A stretch of DNA of 64,000 nucleotides. Origin: Balamuthia mandrillaris (lineage: Eukaryota; Discosea; Longamoebia; Balamuthiidae). This document shows positions 48,823-59,339 of the stretch, one piece after another (position 1 is the first letter of the stretch; each line of letters opens with the position of its first letter). The position numbers and the translations under genes were made by a program. Under the pieces are notes generated by a model, which was given only the letters and a program-made list of their open reading frames with translations, was not told the origin of the DNA and made no database searches. The stretch covers positions 116,946 through 180,945 of the forward strand of contig JAVKOQ010000096.1 of the NCBI GenBank assembly GCA_031835245.1, given 5' to 3'.

Positions 48823-51800
48823 ATCCAATTTTGGTTTGAAAGACTGAAGGTTAACCTGAACAGGGAGTAGGTCCACGATTGTTGTCCATAAACCTCTCCA
48901 AGTGTCCCGCCGCCACAACGGATGTGATACGTGGGCTCGCTCTTCATTGTACAAACCTAGAGAGGTAAGCGTACTTGTATCTTGATAGATAGAACCCTTT
49001 CACCCTTCTGTCTCCATTCAGTGCTCATCCACAATTCCTATACCACTAAACCATCTCCAAATCACCAGCCTGATCATGAACCGAAGCGGGTTTGTCTGCG
49101 ATGCCATTTTAACAGAGACGCTTCCTCGATGGCCTTCTCTGTGTGAGCTTTGTACAAAATTGCCCTTTCCTTTTCCTTCTTGATGCTGTTTTTATTTTGT
49201 AGTTGTTTGTTTGTTTTGTTTTTTGTTAACCCCATGTTCTCTTTCTTTGTTTTGTTTTTGCTTTTGCCTTTTGTTTTGGTTTTTTTTTGGCGAGTTATTA
49301 ACGTGCATTGATTTTACAGCCTTACTTTCTTGCTCTATATCAAGCACCACAATAGAGCAACTTGCCAACACTAACACTTGTCTCACCTCGCTCAATATAT
49401 CAAGGTCGGCAAGACCTCCATCTCCTTAGTAGTGCAACACTAATACGCTATACATAAGATGTACCAAAATTACGAAGGTTGGCCCTGTGGTCTCTCTTAT
49501 TGACCGTTGTCGTCGGCTAACTTGTTTACGCATGAGTAATTTGAGGTTGGTAAGTGCAACTCCATCTCTCTTTATATCTTCATTCGTTCCTGTCTCTCCT
49601 CTCTCTCTCTCTCTCTCCTCGTAACCTTTGTTGATGCCATTACTCAATACCTTGTTGTTCACTAAAAGGCATCTTGACGACAGCATATTAAGAGCTATAG
49701 CAACGTACATTTTCTCTACCATTCAAGTTTTAGATCTTTCGTGTTGCGAACGTGTGTACTATACCCATTCTACTTTCATTTACCATTCTGACGGGCAATT
49801 TTTCTCTGTAGGCCTGTCAGAGATCGGCCTTGTGGCCCTACTGCAAGCATGTCCGGACCTCCGAACAATTCACCTTCCCAAAAGTACAGACGAAATTGTA
49901 GGCACTCTCAGTGATTGTTGTCCTAAGCTCGAAGAGCTTTACTTGTGCAAATCGGCACCGGTTTCACCGGAGGTAAGTGGAGGCATCAACGAATCTGTTT
50001 TGCAGAGTTTATTGATTGTTGTAAAAATTGTGAATAGGTTATTGCTATGCTTGCAAAACAATGTACTCAGCTGCGCGTTTTTTGGGCATCCAAAAGCCTC
50101 GGCATAACGGATTTCTCCCTCGCTAAACTGCTAAAGCACGGTACTCATTTACAGGAGCTGTATGTGTCAGGGCCAAACCTCACCGATTGGGCCCTGACAT
50201 CCTACAGGGGGAGGAAACTAGCTTTAACGTTGTTCGAATCAAGCTCGGCTGAACTGGTAACGGACAGGTGAGACGTTTCTTGCGCTGCTGTCGGCTTGTT
50301 CGATTGATTAACATCTATCTAGTTCCATAGAAGAGATGGCCCTGTTTTGCCCAGAGATGAAGGAGCTTAATGTTTCAGGATGCAACCTACTAACCAACCT
50401 TGGGCTAAACTATTTGTGCACAGGATTTCCTGTGCTTCGTAGCCTCAACTTGGCTAACATTAATGTTAGAGACGAGCACGTTCTTTTATTGGCTGACAGC
50501 CCATGTGCTCAACATTTGCAGTATTTGGTCTTAAGGTTCCGTTTAACGTTCGTCTTGTGTTTGCATGGCCTGCCTATATCAGCCACTCACTGCTGCTCTT
50601 GTAGCAACTGCCCTGTTTCGCACAAGTATTTGCCAGACCTGTTGCAAAAAATGCCAAATATTTATAGCCTGAACCTATTTCAGTGCAACTATATTGGAGG
50701 GAGCGCCTTACTATCTGAGAAAGAGTTGGGCGATATTCCTCGAATCTCGGCTAAAGGAGAAGAGCATAATGCAAAGGGAACCGTGTTACAGGAGCAGCGG
50801 CTGGTCCTTCCTCCTCCTGAATACCCCACCCTCCTCTCGTTTTCTACTGTTGCTGTCTCTTGCCTCAACTCGATCAACTTCGGGAACTGCTCCAACTTAA
50901 CCATGGATATACTCTTCTTCACGCTGACTCTTTGCCCAAGGCTTCAAGTGCTGCGCCTCTCCAACTGCAGCGCGTTACAAGCTATCGACTTTAAAACCTG
51001 CGCGTTTCCTAATTTACCAAACATTGTTGCGGACTCAAGGCAAGCAGGAGCGGACATGACTTCTGCGGAGGCACTCAGCTATGCAGATGGCGGCCTCTTA
51101 CATCTAATAGGAACAATGCTGCCTACTCTCCATACATTGGACGTCAGCTTTCTTGGGAGTTGCGTTACGGATGTTGGCCTTGTGAAATTGGCGCGTAGCT
51201 GTACACGTTTGGAGTCTCTTAATGTGAGCAACTGTCCTCTGATCACAGATGGTAACATCTCCTCTGTGTTCTTATCTTTATTGTTTGGTAGTCGTTACTG
51301 ACTAATCCTTTCCTATTGGATGGGCCACCCGACGCTACAATTTCTTCTTCCTCCATCGTCTGTTCTTCCGCTATTGATAGCTTCTGTCAAGGTGCTGTTT
51401 GAAGAATGCCAGTTGCTGCAAGTCCTACACTTGTCACAGTGTACATCTATAACTGACGCCACCATCTCTATTTTGGAAGCGGCTGGGCTAGGAGCAGCAC
51501 TCACCGAAGAAGAGAAACAGAAGGAAACGCAGCCGCATGTTCTGGTGCCATTTCTGCAAATTATCTCCTTGACCGATACCAAAGTCAGTGGTGAGGGCGT
51601 GGAATGGCTGCAAGGTCAACGCCCTCATCTCCAAATCCACTTTTTGCAGGCCAAGAAGAAGAAAGCTATCAAGGGGCAAGGCAAGGCGGAATGGGAACGC
51701 AGGAAAAGGGAAATGGAGGCAGAGCTAGAGCAGACCAAGATGTTCAATTCTTGGAACTATTGGCGCCTTTTCCCTTCGTTACAAACGGAGGACGAGGAAG

Positions 51801-51829
51801 AAGATGAAGCTAAGCAAAAGGGCACATAA
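48219..51829 (+). CDS. F-box/leucine-rich-repeat protein (AMN1/FBXL-like)
   Basis: Starts with ATG at 48219 (MEEERAGPSLVGLCVHAIT). An F-box-like helix pair (MLPSELRVNILSQLLRK) lies near residue 72. A long series of cysteine-containing-type LRRs follows across many small exons: CTNLTSLSLYSLSNVSPNAL, LLSINLSKCPAATTDVI, MKELNVSGCNLLTNLGLNYL, LHTLDVSFLGSCVTDVGL and LESLNVSNCPLITDG. The C-terminal part (LQVLHLSQCTSITDATISIL) ends in a Lys/Glu-rich acidic tail. It is likely an SCF substrate receptor. The 5' half has several very short exons and its exact joins are uncertain. The stop is 26 bp from the stop of the opposing DUF72 gene. Confidence 0.82.
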
Positions 51830-51855
51830 AACAATTGCATAATGATAACTGGATC

Positions 51856-53301
51856 CTAAGTCAAAGAAGATGTGCGGCCTTTAGAAAAATATGTGGAGAT
51901 GTCTAAAGTCTTTGCACTTTTGGTGGATGAGGCGTCTGCCTTCTTGGATTTTCTTTGCTTGTTCGTCTTCTTCTTATGCAAAGTAGAAGTAGTGGTAGGG
52001 AGAATACTCGGAGTTTGGTTGCGATGGCTAAGGTTGGTCTCCTGTTTGTTGGCAGACAGTGATGCATTCGCGTGATCTTCAGGCGACACGTTTGTGCCCT
52101 CGTCTGTTTCTTCATTGCTCGCTCTTTTGCGCTTCTTGTTGGGATTGTTGTGCTGACGCTGAAAGAGGGTGGCCAGCAGATTGCGTTTAGACTGCTCGCT
52201 CTGTAACTTGAGCACCTGCCCCCAGTCATGTAGTTGTTGGGGAGGCAAAGTCTTGGCCAGCGCTGCGGCGTTCTGGATGCTCTGGTCCTCAAAGTTGGTA
52301 TTCCAAAGCACGTACACTCGGCCTCCCTTCGTTTGCGCTCGTAGCAATTCCTGAACTTGAAGATTCCAGCATTGAATCTCCTCTGGCGACAGCAGGCGGT
52401 GGCTACCGTGTCGCCTATGTATACGGATGTAGCAGAGAGTTGGCACCGTGATCGCACATACAATGGGAACCAACCTCCCCGCTTCTTCTCCCCATTCTTG
52501 CTGGTGTTTTTGTTTGCCCTTCACAGAGACAATACTAGCAGCTGTTGTCTGGTTTGTATCGGTATCTTGAATTGCACTGGTTGTTCCTTCTTCTTTTTCG
52601 CTTCTTCCATTATGTTCCTTTTGCTGCTTGTATAGCTCTGAAGAGGCGGTCCTAAAGCTGCTTTTTGGTGTAGAAGTTGCAGTAGATGAAGAAGAAGCAG
52701 CGGTAACCGCAGCAGAAGGCGTGGAAGATTGTGCTGAAGCGAAGGAGTGTAGGGTTGCAAGCGGTTGTACCTTGTGGGGTATTCCATCTTCTGTTTCAAT
52801 AAACTCATCTGTTGCAACAAGGACAAGTCCATGCTCTTTGGCCCAAGAGATGGTTTGGTCTCGGATGGTAAGGCCAGATGAAGTATTACCGGCTTCGGTA
52901 CGGAGCTGAAACCATGTAGAAGAACGAAACTCGACCGCCATTGTATATTCGTTGCTGAGGTAGCTGCGGCACGTCAATACCCAGGCCTTGGTCTGTGGGG
53001 AGAGCTCAAAACCGGAGGGATACTGAAACAGGACGACTCCAAGTTTTGCGGCTTGATGCATCGGCTCCAAACATGCATTGAATACATTCCAAAGCTGTTG
53101 CTGCAAGGACGCACTGAGGTCATTCCATTCCACCACTTGTTCCTCAGCCAATGGCTGAGTTGCACTCTCCACACGATAACGTTCCTTGATACAGGGAGGC
53201 AAAGCCGAAAAGCCCGCCTGCCGTTCAGCGGCATCAGGAACCGACATACCATGGTCAGAAATGAACTTAGGAGGCAAGAGGGAGGGAGGGAGGGAGGGAG
53301 G

Positions 53302-53344
<43 letters not shown>

Positions 53345-53698
53345 GGGAGAGCAGAGTACACTGCGTTGCGTGAACATGGCAAAGGCCTTGACATGGAAAA
53401 TGAAGCCTGCGGGAGTGGCTTGTACCCAAGCTTGGCAGCGTTCACGAGGAGGGATGGCGTAGTTGCTGCTATCAACTTCTACACAAGGAAACTTGGTGGC
53501 GTAAAAGCGCAGCCGGTCCAACGGCTTGCTACAGCCTGTCGTCGGGTAGAACCTCCCACAGCGGATCAAGTATGGATCTGTCCAGGAGCACTGTCCCATA
53601 TGAACGGTTGGAGGATGGGGTTCAGCGTGCTCGCCCTCCTCCCCAGGGTGCGGGGAAGAGCCCAGAGCAGAAGTGGGGGCTGAAAAAGAACTCTCCAT
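51856..53698 (-). CDS. DUF72 (YecE-like) protein with long insert and PIP-box-like C-terminus
   Basis: TIM-barrel-type DUF72 family, common in bacteria and archaea, function unproven. Exon 1 (53698 down to about 53363) encodes MGQCSWTDPYLIRCGRFYP, GCSKPLDRLRFYATKFPCVE and FIFHVKAFAMF, the typical DUF72 N-terminal motifs. Exon 2 begins FISDHGMSVPDAAERQ and holds LGVVLFQYPSGFELS and YTMAVEFRSSTW. A Ser/Thr/Ala-rich insert lies near residues 285-365. RIHRRHGSHRLLSPEEI and GGRVYVLWNTNFEDQSIQNA complete the fold. The tail is Lys/Thr-rich with basic, NLS-like runs and ends LDISTYFSKGRTSSLT, where TLDISTYF resembles a PCNA-binding motif without its Gln. The ATG at 53698 is preferred to 53890, which lies in element-derived sequence. 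A GGGA/GA repeat fills the intron. Confidence 0.78.
53281..53341 (-). repeat. (GGGA)n(GA)n tract in the DUF72 intron
   Basis: GGGA units then GA units, CT-rich on the sense strand. Confidence 0.9.
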
Positions 53699-53974
53699 CT
53701 CCCCTCCGAGCGGCTTGTGCAGGTGGTTGTCGTTGTTGTTCAAGGCAGCGGAGGAGGAGCAGGCAGCGCTGCTGCAGAGAACGTGCAGGAGGGGTGCCAC
53801 AAAGGCGGGGCAAAGATCATAAGATCTAAGGACAAACCCTCGAATATCCTGCCTTTCCGCACTATTTCTCACCAACCCGCCACCCCTCATGTCAATATTA
53901 TTATCACAGAAAGAGAGGGCGAAAATTTACCCCCACTGAAGGGCCCCTTCTCTGCTTTTTCTCCCCCTACCGCC

Positions 53975-54376
53975 AAAGCTGACTTCCTTAAGAAAGCTCC
54001 CATGTTTTTGAAGGGCCTATATGATGAGGAGCTTCTTGATGAAGAACCCATTCTTGAATGGTTCACCTCCAGCAAATCTATGGACAAGGCGTTCCGCAAG
54101 GCTATCCAGCCCTTCTGCCAGTGGTTAAAGTACATTATCCCCCCCCCCAAAAAAAAAAAACACCCCATATTGATTGATCTGTTTTACAGGGAAGCTGAGG
54201 AGGATGGTTCTGAGGAAGAAGAGGAAGAGGAAGAGGTGGCAGAGCCTACTCCTACTAAGTTTGCAAAACCTGTTGCGCCCTCCCCTTCCGCCGCGCCAGC
54301 TGCTTCGAGCAATGGCCATAAGCACGAAGATGCTGAAGAAACAGAGGACCTTGATGATGAAATTGATGCCTTGTAA
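53975..54376 (+). pseudogene. eIF5 C-terminal fragment (W2 domain half)
   Basis: Encodes FLKKAPMFLKGLYDEELLDE, ILEWFTSSKSMDKAFRKAI and PFCQWLK, the last HEAT helices of the eIF5 W2 domain, where eIF2-beta and other partners bind. A GT-AG intron at about 54131-54190 separates QWL from KEAEEDGSEEEEE, and the end is the acidic tail DLDDEIDAL. The N-terminal GAP domain, zinc finger and the first half of W2 are absent; upstream is unrelated sequence. The preserved intron means it arose by DNA duplication, not retrocopying. It lies inside the inverted-repeat element. A functional eIF5 must lie elsewhere. Confidence 0.7.
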
Positions 54377-54596
54377 AAGGAATCAATTCTTTAGAGGCCT
54401 AAGGAATTTATGTTGCCGTGAAACATCTAAGGCGGCGCCAAGATCAAGCCTGACCTGTTTCACAACCTTAATTTTCCAACAAAACAGTTTTTTGAACCAA
54501 CACAACAAAAACCGTAGCAATCAAATTTTTTGTTTTGCGTGTTGCTCAGGCTCCTAAAGTACCACGTTTTTGCAGGGAACGCCAAGGTTTGGCTCC

Positions 54597-54850
54597 TTAA
54601 ACTACGGGTTGGGGGCACCGAAAGGTCTTGTGGACTTGGCCGCACTTGCCGCAGGTCTTTGAAGTGTATTCCTCATCGCAGAGGCAGACCGTACAGGACG
54701 GAAATTGCTGGGCCTTGTTGAGGAGCCTCTGCCTGAAGCGATAGTGGGACCAGGTGAGCATGGCTCTGGCCGTTTGAACTGTAAGGAAGGGGGTCGCGCC
54801 ACTACTTCTTCTACTCCCACTGCTACTCGGAAAAGAAGAGCGAGAAATAC
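54597..54850 (-). pseudogene. Fanzor/TnpB-family C-terminal remnant
   Basis: The minus strand encodes RSSFPSSSGSRRSSGATP, then FLTVQTARAMLTWSHYRFRQ and CLCDEEYTSKTCGKCGQVH, then FRCPQPVV and a stop. The spacing and the YTSKTCGKCG zinc-ribbon half are the hallmark of the C-terminal part of Fanzor proteins, eukaryotic RNA-guided DNA nucleases related to TnpB of IS605/IS607 elements. The second Cys pair of the zinc ribbon is cut short and the following RuvC-III region with its catalytic Asp is missing; the N-terminal half with RuvC-I is absent too. It is therefore inactive. No guide-RNA-like structure can be named from the sequence alone. Confidence 0.72.
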
Positions 54851-55167
54851 GGTGGTGCGTGGAGCTTTGTGGATGTGTGTCTGTGTTTACTTTTGAAACG
54901 AAAAGAAAAGAAGAGAAGAGAAGAAAAGAAAACGAGTAGCAGAAAAGTGTCAAGGCGACTGACGAGTACCAAAAGTTTATTGGCGGCAGCAGCAGCATGA
55001 GCATCCATTCCGTACACCCCACCCCACAACCCACCCTACCACTTTGCCTTCAGAGACGTGGGAGAAGGAAGGGTTGTTTTGGCGGGAAACATGCTCATTG
55101 GCCCAAAAGACTAATGTCGTGATTACTTTTTTCGTTGTCCTTAGATCTTATGATCTTTGCGCCGCCT

Positions 55168-55900
55168 TAGGTTTTGTCCGTAAGGTTTTGTTTCGGTTTC
55201 CGTGCTAAATGCCACCGTAGGCCCCTGGGGTGGCATTTATTGTCGACAAAAAACAAAGAGAGAGTGAAGCCAAGCCGAGCTGCTTATGAAAGGGAGCGGC
55301 GAGCAAAAAAGAAACGAGAACGGGAGGAGAAGGAACAAGAGGAACAGCAGCGACTGAAAAAAGGCGAGAACAAAAGAATGCTTCAGACCGTCGTTGCCGA
55401 GCACGGCGGTTATCCAAAGCACCTTTCACCCAAGACCAACTACAGGAGGCTGAAAATGAACACAGGCTGGGTTTTCCTTCAGGTTTGTCTTTATCTTTGC
55501 CTTGCCCTTGCTCTTTAACCTCACCCTCTTCACCCTCAGTTTCACCTTCACCCTCGTCCTCGTCCTCGCCCTCGCCCTGAGGAGGTCGGCGAAGAGGAGG
55601 TCAGCGAAGAGGAGGTTGGCGAAGAGGTCAATGAAGAGGGTGACAAAAAAGTTGTTGGCGAGTGGCTCAGGAAGGAGGGTACCATACATGCTGGGATGCT
55701 GAAGGAGCCTGCTGGTGAGTGACGAAGCAAGGCAGGGAGTGCAAACGAAGGTATGGTTAAAGAAGAGGAGGAGGTAAGCAAAGAGCTCAGTGACCCAGCA
55801 GCTTTCTTTTGCTGCGCTTTCTTTTCCTCCTCTTCTTTTAGGCACTTGTTTTGGTGGCGTTGCTTTCTTTCTTTCTGGAGCTGCCTTTTTCGCCGTGTCT
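55168..55900 (+). other. Unassigned Lys/Glu-rich coding-like sequence
   Basis: A plus-strand open stretch (about 55262-55483) encodes a charged coil (RAAYERERRAKKKREREEKE) and HGGYPKHLSPKTNYRRLKMN. A second stretch after a possible intron encodes EVGEEEVSEEEVGEEVNEEG with short internal repeats, ending at a GTGAGT donor-like site (about 55712). A TGTCGACA motif lies at 55241-55248. I recognise no family; it could be a gene fragment or chance coding in a decayed region. Confidence 0.3.
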
Positions 55901-56159
55901 TGGCTTCTTGTTCCTCCATTTCTTGTTGTTGCTGAGCTCGTTGACGCCTTTTGCTCTTAGCCTGCTGCTTCCGTCGTTTTTCTTTCTGGAGCTGGCACTG
56001 TTCCTTTGAGGACAAGGGCGACGGCGACGGCGAAGTAGAGGGCAAGGACAAGCATAACTTGCAGAAGAAGCTGCTCGGCGACGCCGTTTTGATGCAGCTT
56101 GTTGTGCTCGCCTTCTTTGAAGTTTCTCTTGCGCTTTTTGTCGCTGCTGTTCCTCTCTT

Positions 56160-56606
56160 AACCTACCACACACAGCAGGCACCAAAACAACATCTCTCAT
56201 CAAGAGCATTTCGTGAACAACTTGTTCACAGTTTTGTTTTGAAGGGATCTTAATCAACCACAACAATACCACTAAAAGCACAAAAGCGTCACCGCTGTGT
56301 TCAATGTTGGAAGGATGGAAAGGATAGGAAAACTTCTGTGGTTTGTGATGTTTGTGAAAAGCATGTTTGTTGTGCTTGTTTTCCTGTCTTTCAATTGTAG
56401 CGCCGCAGGGTGGACACAAGTATTGAGGAGTCATGTTTTTTCCCACAGAGCCAAAGGGGAGAAGCGTGACGTGTTAACTTGGTTCTGTGGAAGAAACATG
56501 AATTTAAAGGGGAATAGCGTGACGTGTTAACTTGGCTTTGAACTTTTAATGAGATCAGGGACGGCTGGTCACTTCTGACCCATACGGACCACCGTCAGTG
56601 GGTTAA
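56160..56606 (+). mobile_element. piggyBac-type transposon 3' end
   Basis: In one plus-strand frame: SSRAFREQLVHSFVLKGS, a stop (TAA at 56251-56253), then KAQKRHRCVQCWKDGKDRKT and VCDVCEKHVCCACFPVFQL to a stop at about 56404. That Cys-rich end is the C-terminal zinc ribbon of piggyBac transposases. The element's end follows: the sequence to GTCAGTGGGTTAA (TTAA 56603-56606), read inward as TTAACCCACTGACGG, matches piggyBac-style termini and their TTAA target. The catalytic DDD core and the 5' terminus are not found, so it is a truncated, dead copy. Confidence 0.75.
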
Positions 56607-57229
56607 AGACTAACTGCAGCTCACAGTTGTGCACTCCTGTAGTCAGTGCAGGTTGCTCGATGTCCACTACTTCCACTACTGGTACGCCGTACTTGACCAA
56701 ATCGCCTTGAATCCCCCTCCACAGATGGTGAGAGTGGCAGCGGCCTCTTCACTGATGGTGATGACCATGGATGAAGTCCAATTACAAATCATCGCAGTTG
56801 TCCTTGACTTGGGGCACCTGGGCAGTGAGGTCTTGAACGCAGGTCCAGGCAGACCGCCACAGTACCCAGGAATGCCTCCACGTGGAGGTTGAATCAAATG
56901 CAGCCCTGTCCCCTGCAAAGCAAATGTCCGTTGGTTGGGCGTTCCATCCTATCACTATCCCCATTCACTATCACCTAACCTCCAGCAAATTCTGCCAAGT
57001 TGGCAGAAGTTACCGCGTAACAGGGGTCTAATCGTTATTGGCGGACGCTACCGCGTAACAGTGGTCTAAGATCCTCTGTGAACCCGAAAATAAAATTACC
57101 AATCTAACCCTCGACCAGAGTTGGAAAACGTAAACTAGTTCGGTCGGCTTATTAATACAATTACAAAAATAACTAGCTACAAGTCACACTGTACACTACA
57201 AGAACACCCTTTCCACAAACATTTCCACA
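56607..57229. promoter_or_regulatory. 5' region of the kelch gene with palindrome and direct repeat
   Basis: No gene is recognised between the piggyBac end and the kelch ATG. A 17-bp palindrome TCTGCCAAGTTGGCAGA lies at 56991-57007. It is followed by a 21-bp direct repeat TACCGCGTAACAG(G/T)GGTCTAA at 57011-57031 and 57049-57069. These sit 160-240 bp upstream of the ATG and could be transcription-factor sites. Confidence 0.45.
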
Positions 57230-58539
57230 ATGGCCTCCTTTTTGGCCCTTTTCTGTATTGCAATGTGCATCTCTTCCTCCTTGGCCTGGCAGTCACCGTG
57301 GGAAAAATTGACTGTACGTTTTCCTTTTTCAAGCTTTGGTAGGCAGGTTCGGAGTTATTCCTAAACTCTCTCGTTTCTCTGTCTAGACAAATGCCAACCC
57401 TGTACCTAATGTTGGAGCTCACGAAGCCGTGGCGGTGAATTGGAAAATTTACGTATTTGGAGGACTCACCGAGAATAGGACACTCGATTGGCCTGAAGCG
57501 TGGACGAGCATGCCCAACGTTTTGAGGTTTTTACTACCTTTTTTTCCAGAAAATGAACATTTTGCTGAACTAGGTTCTGCTTTTCAGAGTTTTTGATACC
57601 GTAACAAACCAATGGAGTGTCCCCACAACGACTGGACCAGTGCCCCCAGGCAGGTGAGCCGTTACATTTCAACCTCCCGCCTCTCGTCTTCTGTTTCCTT
57701 ATAATTTTTCTGTTACATTATTTGTTGTTCCCGATAGAGCCTGGTTTGCAATGTCTGCTATTGGCTCCACCCTGTATGTTTATGGAGGTCAAGGCTTCGA
57801 CCCGGTCAACCCATTTGGAGATTTCTATTCCTTCGACACACTCACCAACACGTGGACCAACTTGACAAAGGAGGGCGGTTCCGAGATTTATCCAGTCCCA
57901 GCCCAAGGCCCCGCTCTCGTCCAAAGACAAGGCAAACTGTATCTGTTTGGAGGATACGGATCGAACGACCTCTGGGAGTACACGCCGTCCACCAACAGCT
58001 GGCGCGTGATGGAGACGACTAACGGAATTAAACCCTCTGTGAGGGCCTTGCCAGAATTGAAGGTATGGCAGAACAGCTTGATGCTGTTCGGCGGGGAAGC
58101 CTGGGATGATTCCATCGGCTACTTGGCGTACAAGCAAGATATGTGGGAATACGACTTCGGCAGCAAAAGCTGGCGCCAACGTGTCCCTGTCCAAGCGCTG
58201 GCCCGACGCAGACTACACTACGCCAGCATCATTGTGGGTAACCAGTGGCATTTCCATGGCGGCGACTACGGTAGTTGCGCCGATTTGGATTTGTTGGTTC
58301 CGACTACAATGCTGTACGACCTGAGAGATGACCAATGGCGCGACGGATACTTGCCCTTCTATGCTGAAGGACCAGTTATCAAGAGGGCCAAATTCACACA
58401 AGTAGGCTTCAAGGTCTATATGACTGGAGGTTATGGAGGCATTAAATGCAGCAATAGCCAACAAGAGTTCAACAATGACATGTGGACCTACGATCCTACC
58501 AATATGTTTGTTCCTCTTTCTATAGCCTTCCAGAACTAG
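57230..58539 (+). CDS. Secreted kelch-repeat protein
   Basis: Four exons (57230-57313, 57387-57526, 57588-57653, 57738-58539) join in phase to 363 residues. The N-terminus MASFLALFCIAMCISSSLAW is a signal peptide. Kelch motifs follow: KIYVFGGLTEN, TLYVYGGQGFDPVNPFGDFY, KLYLFGGYGSNDLWEYTPST, SLMLFGGEAWDD and KVYMTGGYGG, each with the Gly-Gly doublet and a downstream Trp. That suggests a five- or six-bladed propeller. There is no membrane anchor after the signal, so it may be secreted or lumenal. Kelch propellers bind proteins or, in galactose-oxidase relatives, carry a copper site; the copper-radical Cys/Tyr motif is not evident. Ligand unknown. Confidence 0.88.
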
Positions 58540-59111
58540 ACCAAGATTGCCTGTTCTCCTCACCTGATGTGTTATCTGGCTACTATTACTGTGTATTATT
58601 TATTGTTATTATTATTATTTGACACATAAAAATCCTATATGTTTTTTTTTAACACAGTGTTGCTGTATTCTGTTGATGTGTTATTATTGCCTGTGAGCTC
58701 TAAAGGCCGGGGAACACAAAGCTAGAGAGCTATGTTCCAGAAAGGACAAACACCAGAGTGTGACCATTCAGGCCAGGGAGAGGAAACAGCTGGAAAAGTG
58801 GTTTTCATGGAGGGCGTGTAGTGAGAATGAGCCAGAGCTGTTGATAGGGAATAACCCTGCGGATCAAGAAAGGGACGGAACATAAGCGACTCTGGGTTTA
58901 TTCACATGAAAAAGGGGTGTGGACCAAAGTGTGTGCTTTGAATGTGTCACGAGAAAAAGGGGAAAATAAAAAGGGGTGAGAGAATTTGGAGGAACCAGGG
59001 AGAGTGTCAACAGGAAGTCATAATGATGTGAATTGTTGGTTTTCCAACAGAGCAACAAACATGTTAACAGTTCTTCTCTAGCTTTATGTCCATAGGTGCT
59101 GAATTCTTTGT
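58540..59111. other. 3' flank of the kelch gene up to the retrotransposon end
   Basis: 570 bp of A/T- and then purine-rich sequence, with an AT-rich TATTATT run near 58595-58620. No gene or motif is recognised. Confidence 0.4.
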
Positions 59112-59339
59112 AGTAGTAGTAATAAAAAGTTTATTTGCTCTGAGAGCAACACCAATCTATACATAAAAGTAAGCCTTGTACATACATAGTGTACTCTTAC
59201 TTTTCTTACTCCCTCATCCTCAATGCCTTCCCAATTGTTACTCAATTCACAAGTGAAAGGTGTTGAATGAGAATTCAGACCAACTTTGTATCATCTAGCT
59301 ATCCTTTTCTTTCCCTTTCCTTTTTCCTCTTTTCCTTGC

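Larger units (their letters stand above)
53803..55167. mobile_element. Inverted-repeat-bounded element (~1.37 kb) carrying eIF5 and Fanzor remnants
   Basis: The two ends are inverted copies of a 33-bp sequence, 53803-53835 and 55135-55167, identical except for one base. The core of each end is itself a near palindrome, AGATCATAAGATCT. The interior holds a truncated eIF5-like coding piece (plus strand) and a Fanzor-like C-terminus (minus strand). A near-identical copy of the right ~105 bp lies at 29256-29360, showing the end sequence is repetitive. I see no convincing target-site duplication and no intact transposase, so it would be non-autonomous or a decayed composite. Confidence 0.6.

Noticed and set aside
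53717-53974. Long N-terminal extension of the eIF5-like frame
   Set aside because: This part overlaps the 5' region of the opposing DUF72 gene and the element end, and shows no eIF5 similarity.
56676-56964. Short minus-strand frames upstream of the kelch gene
   Set aside because: No recognisable domain, and no splice pattern that joins them convincingly.
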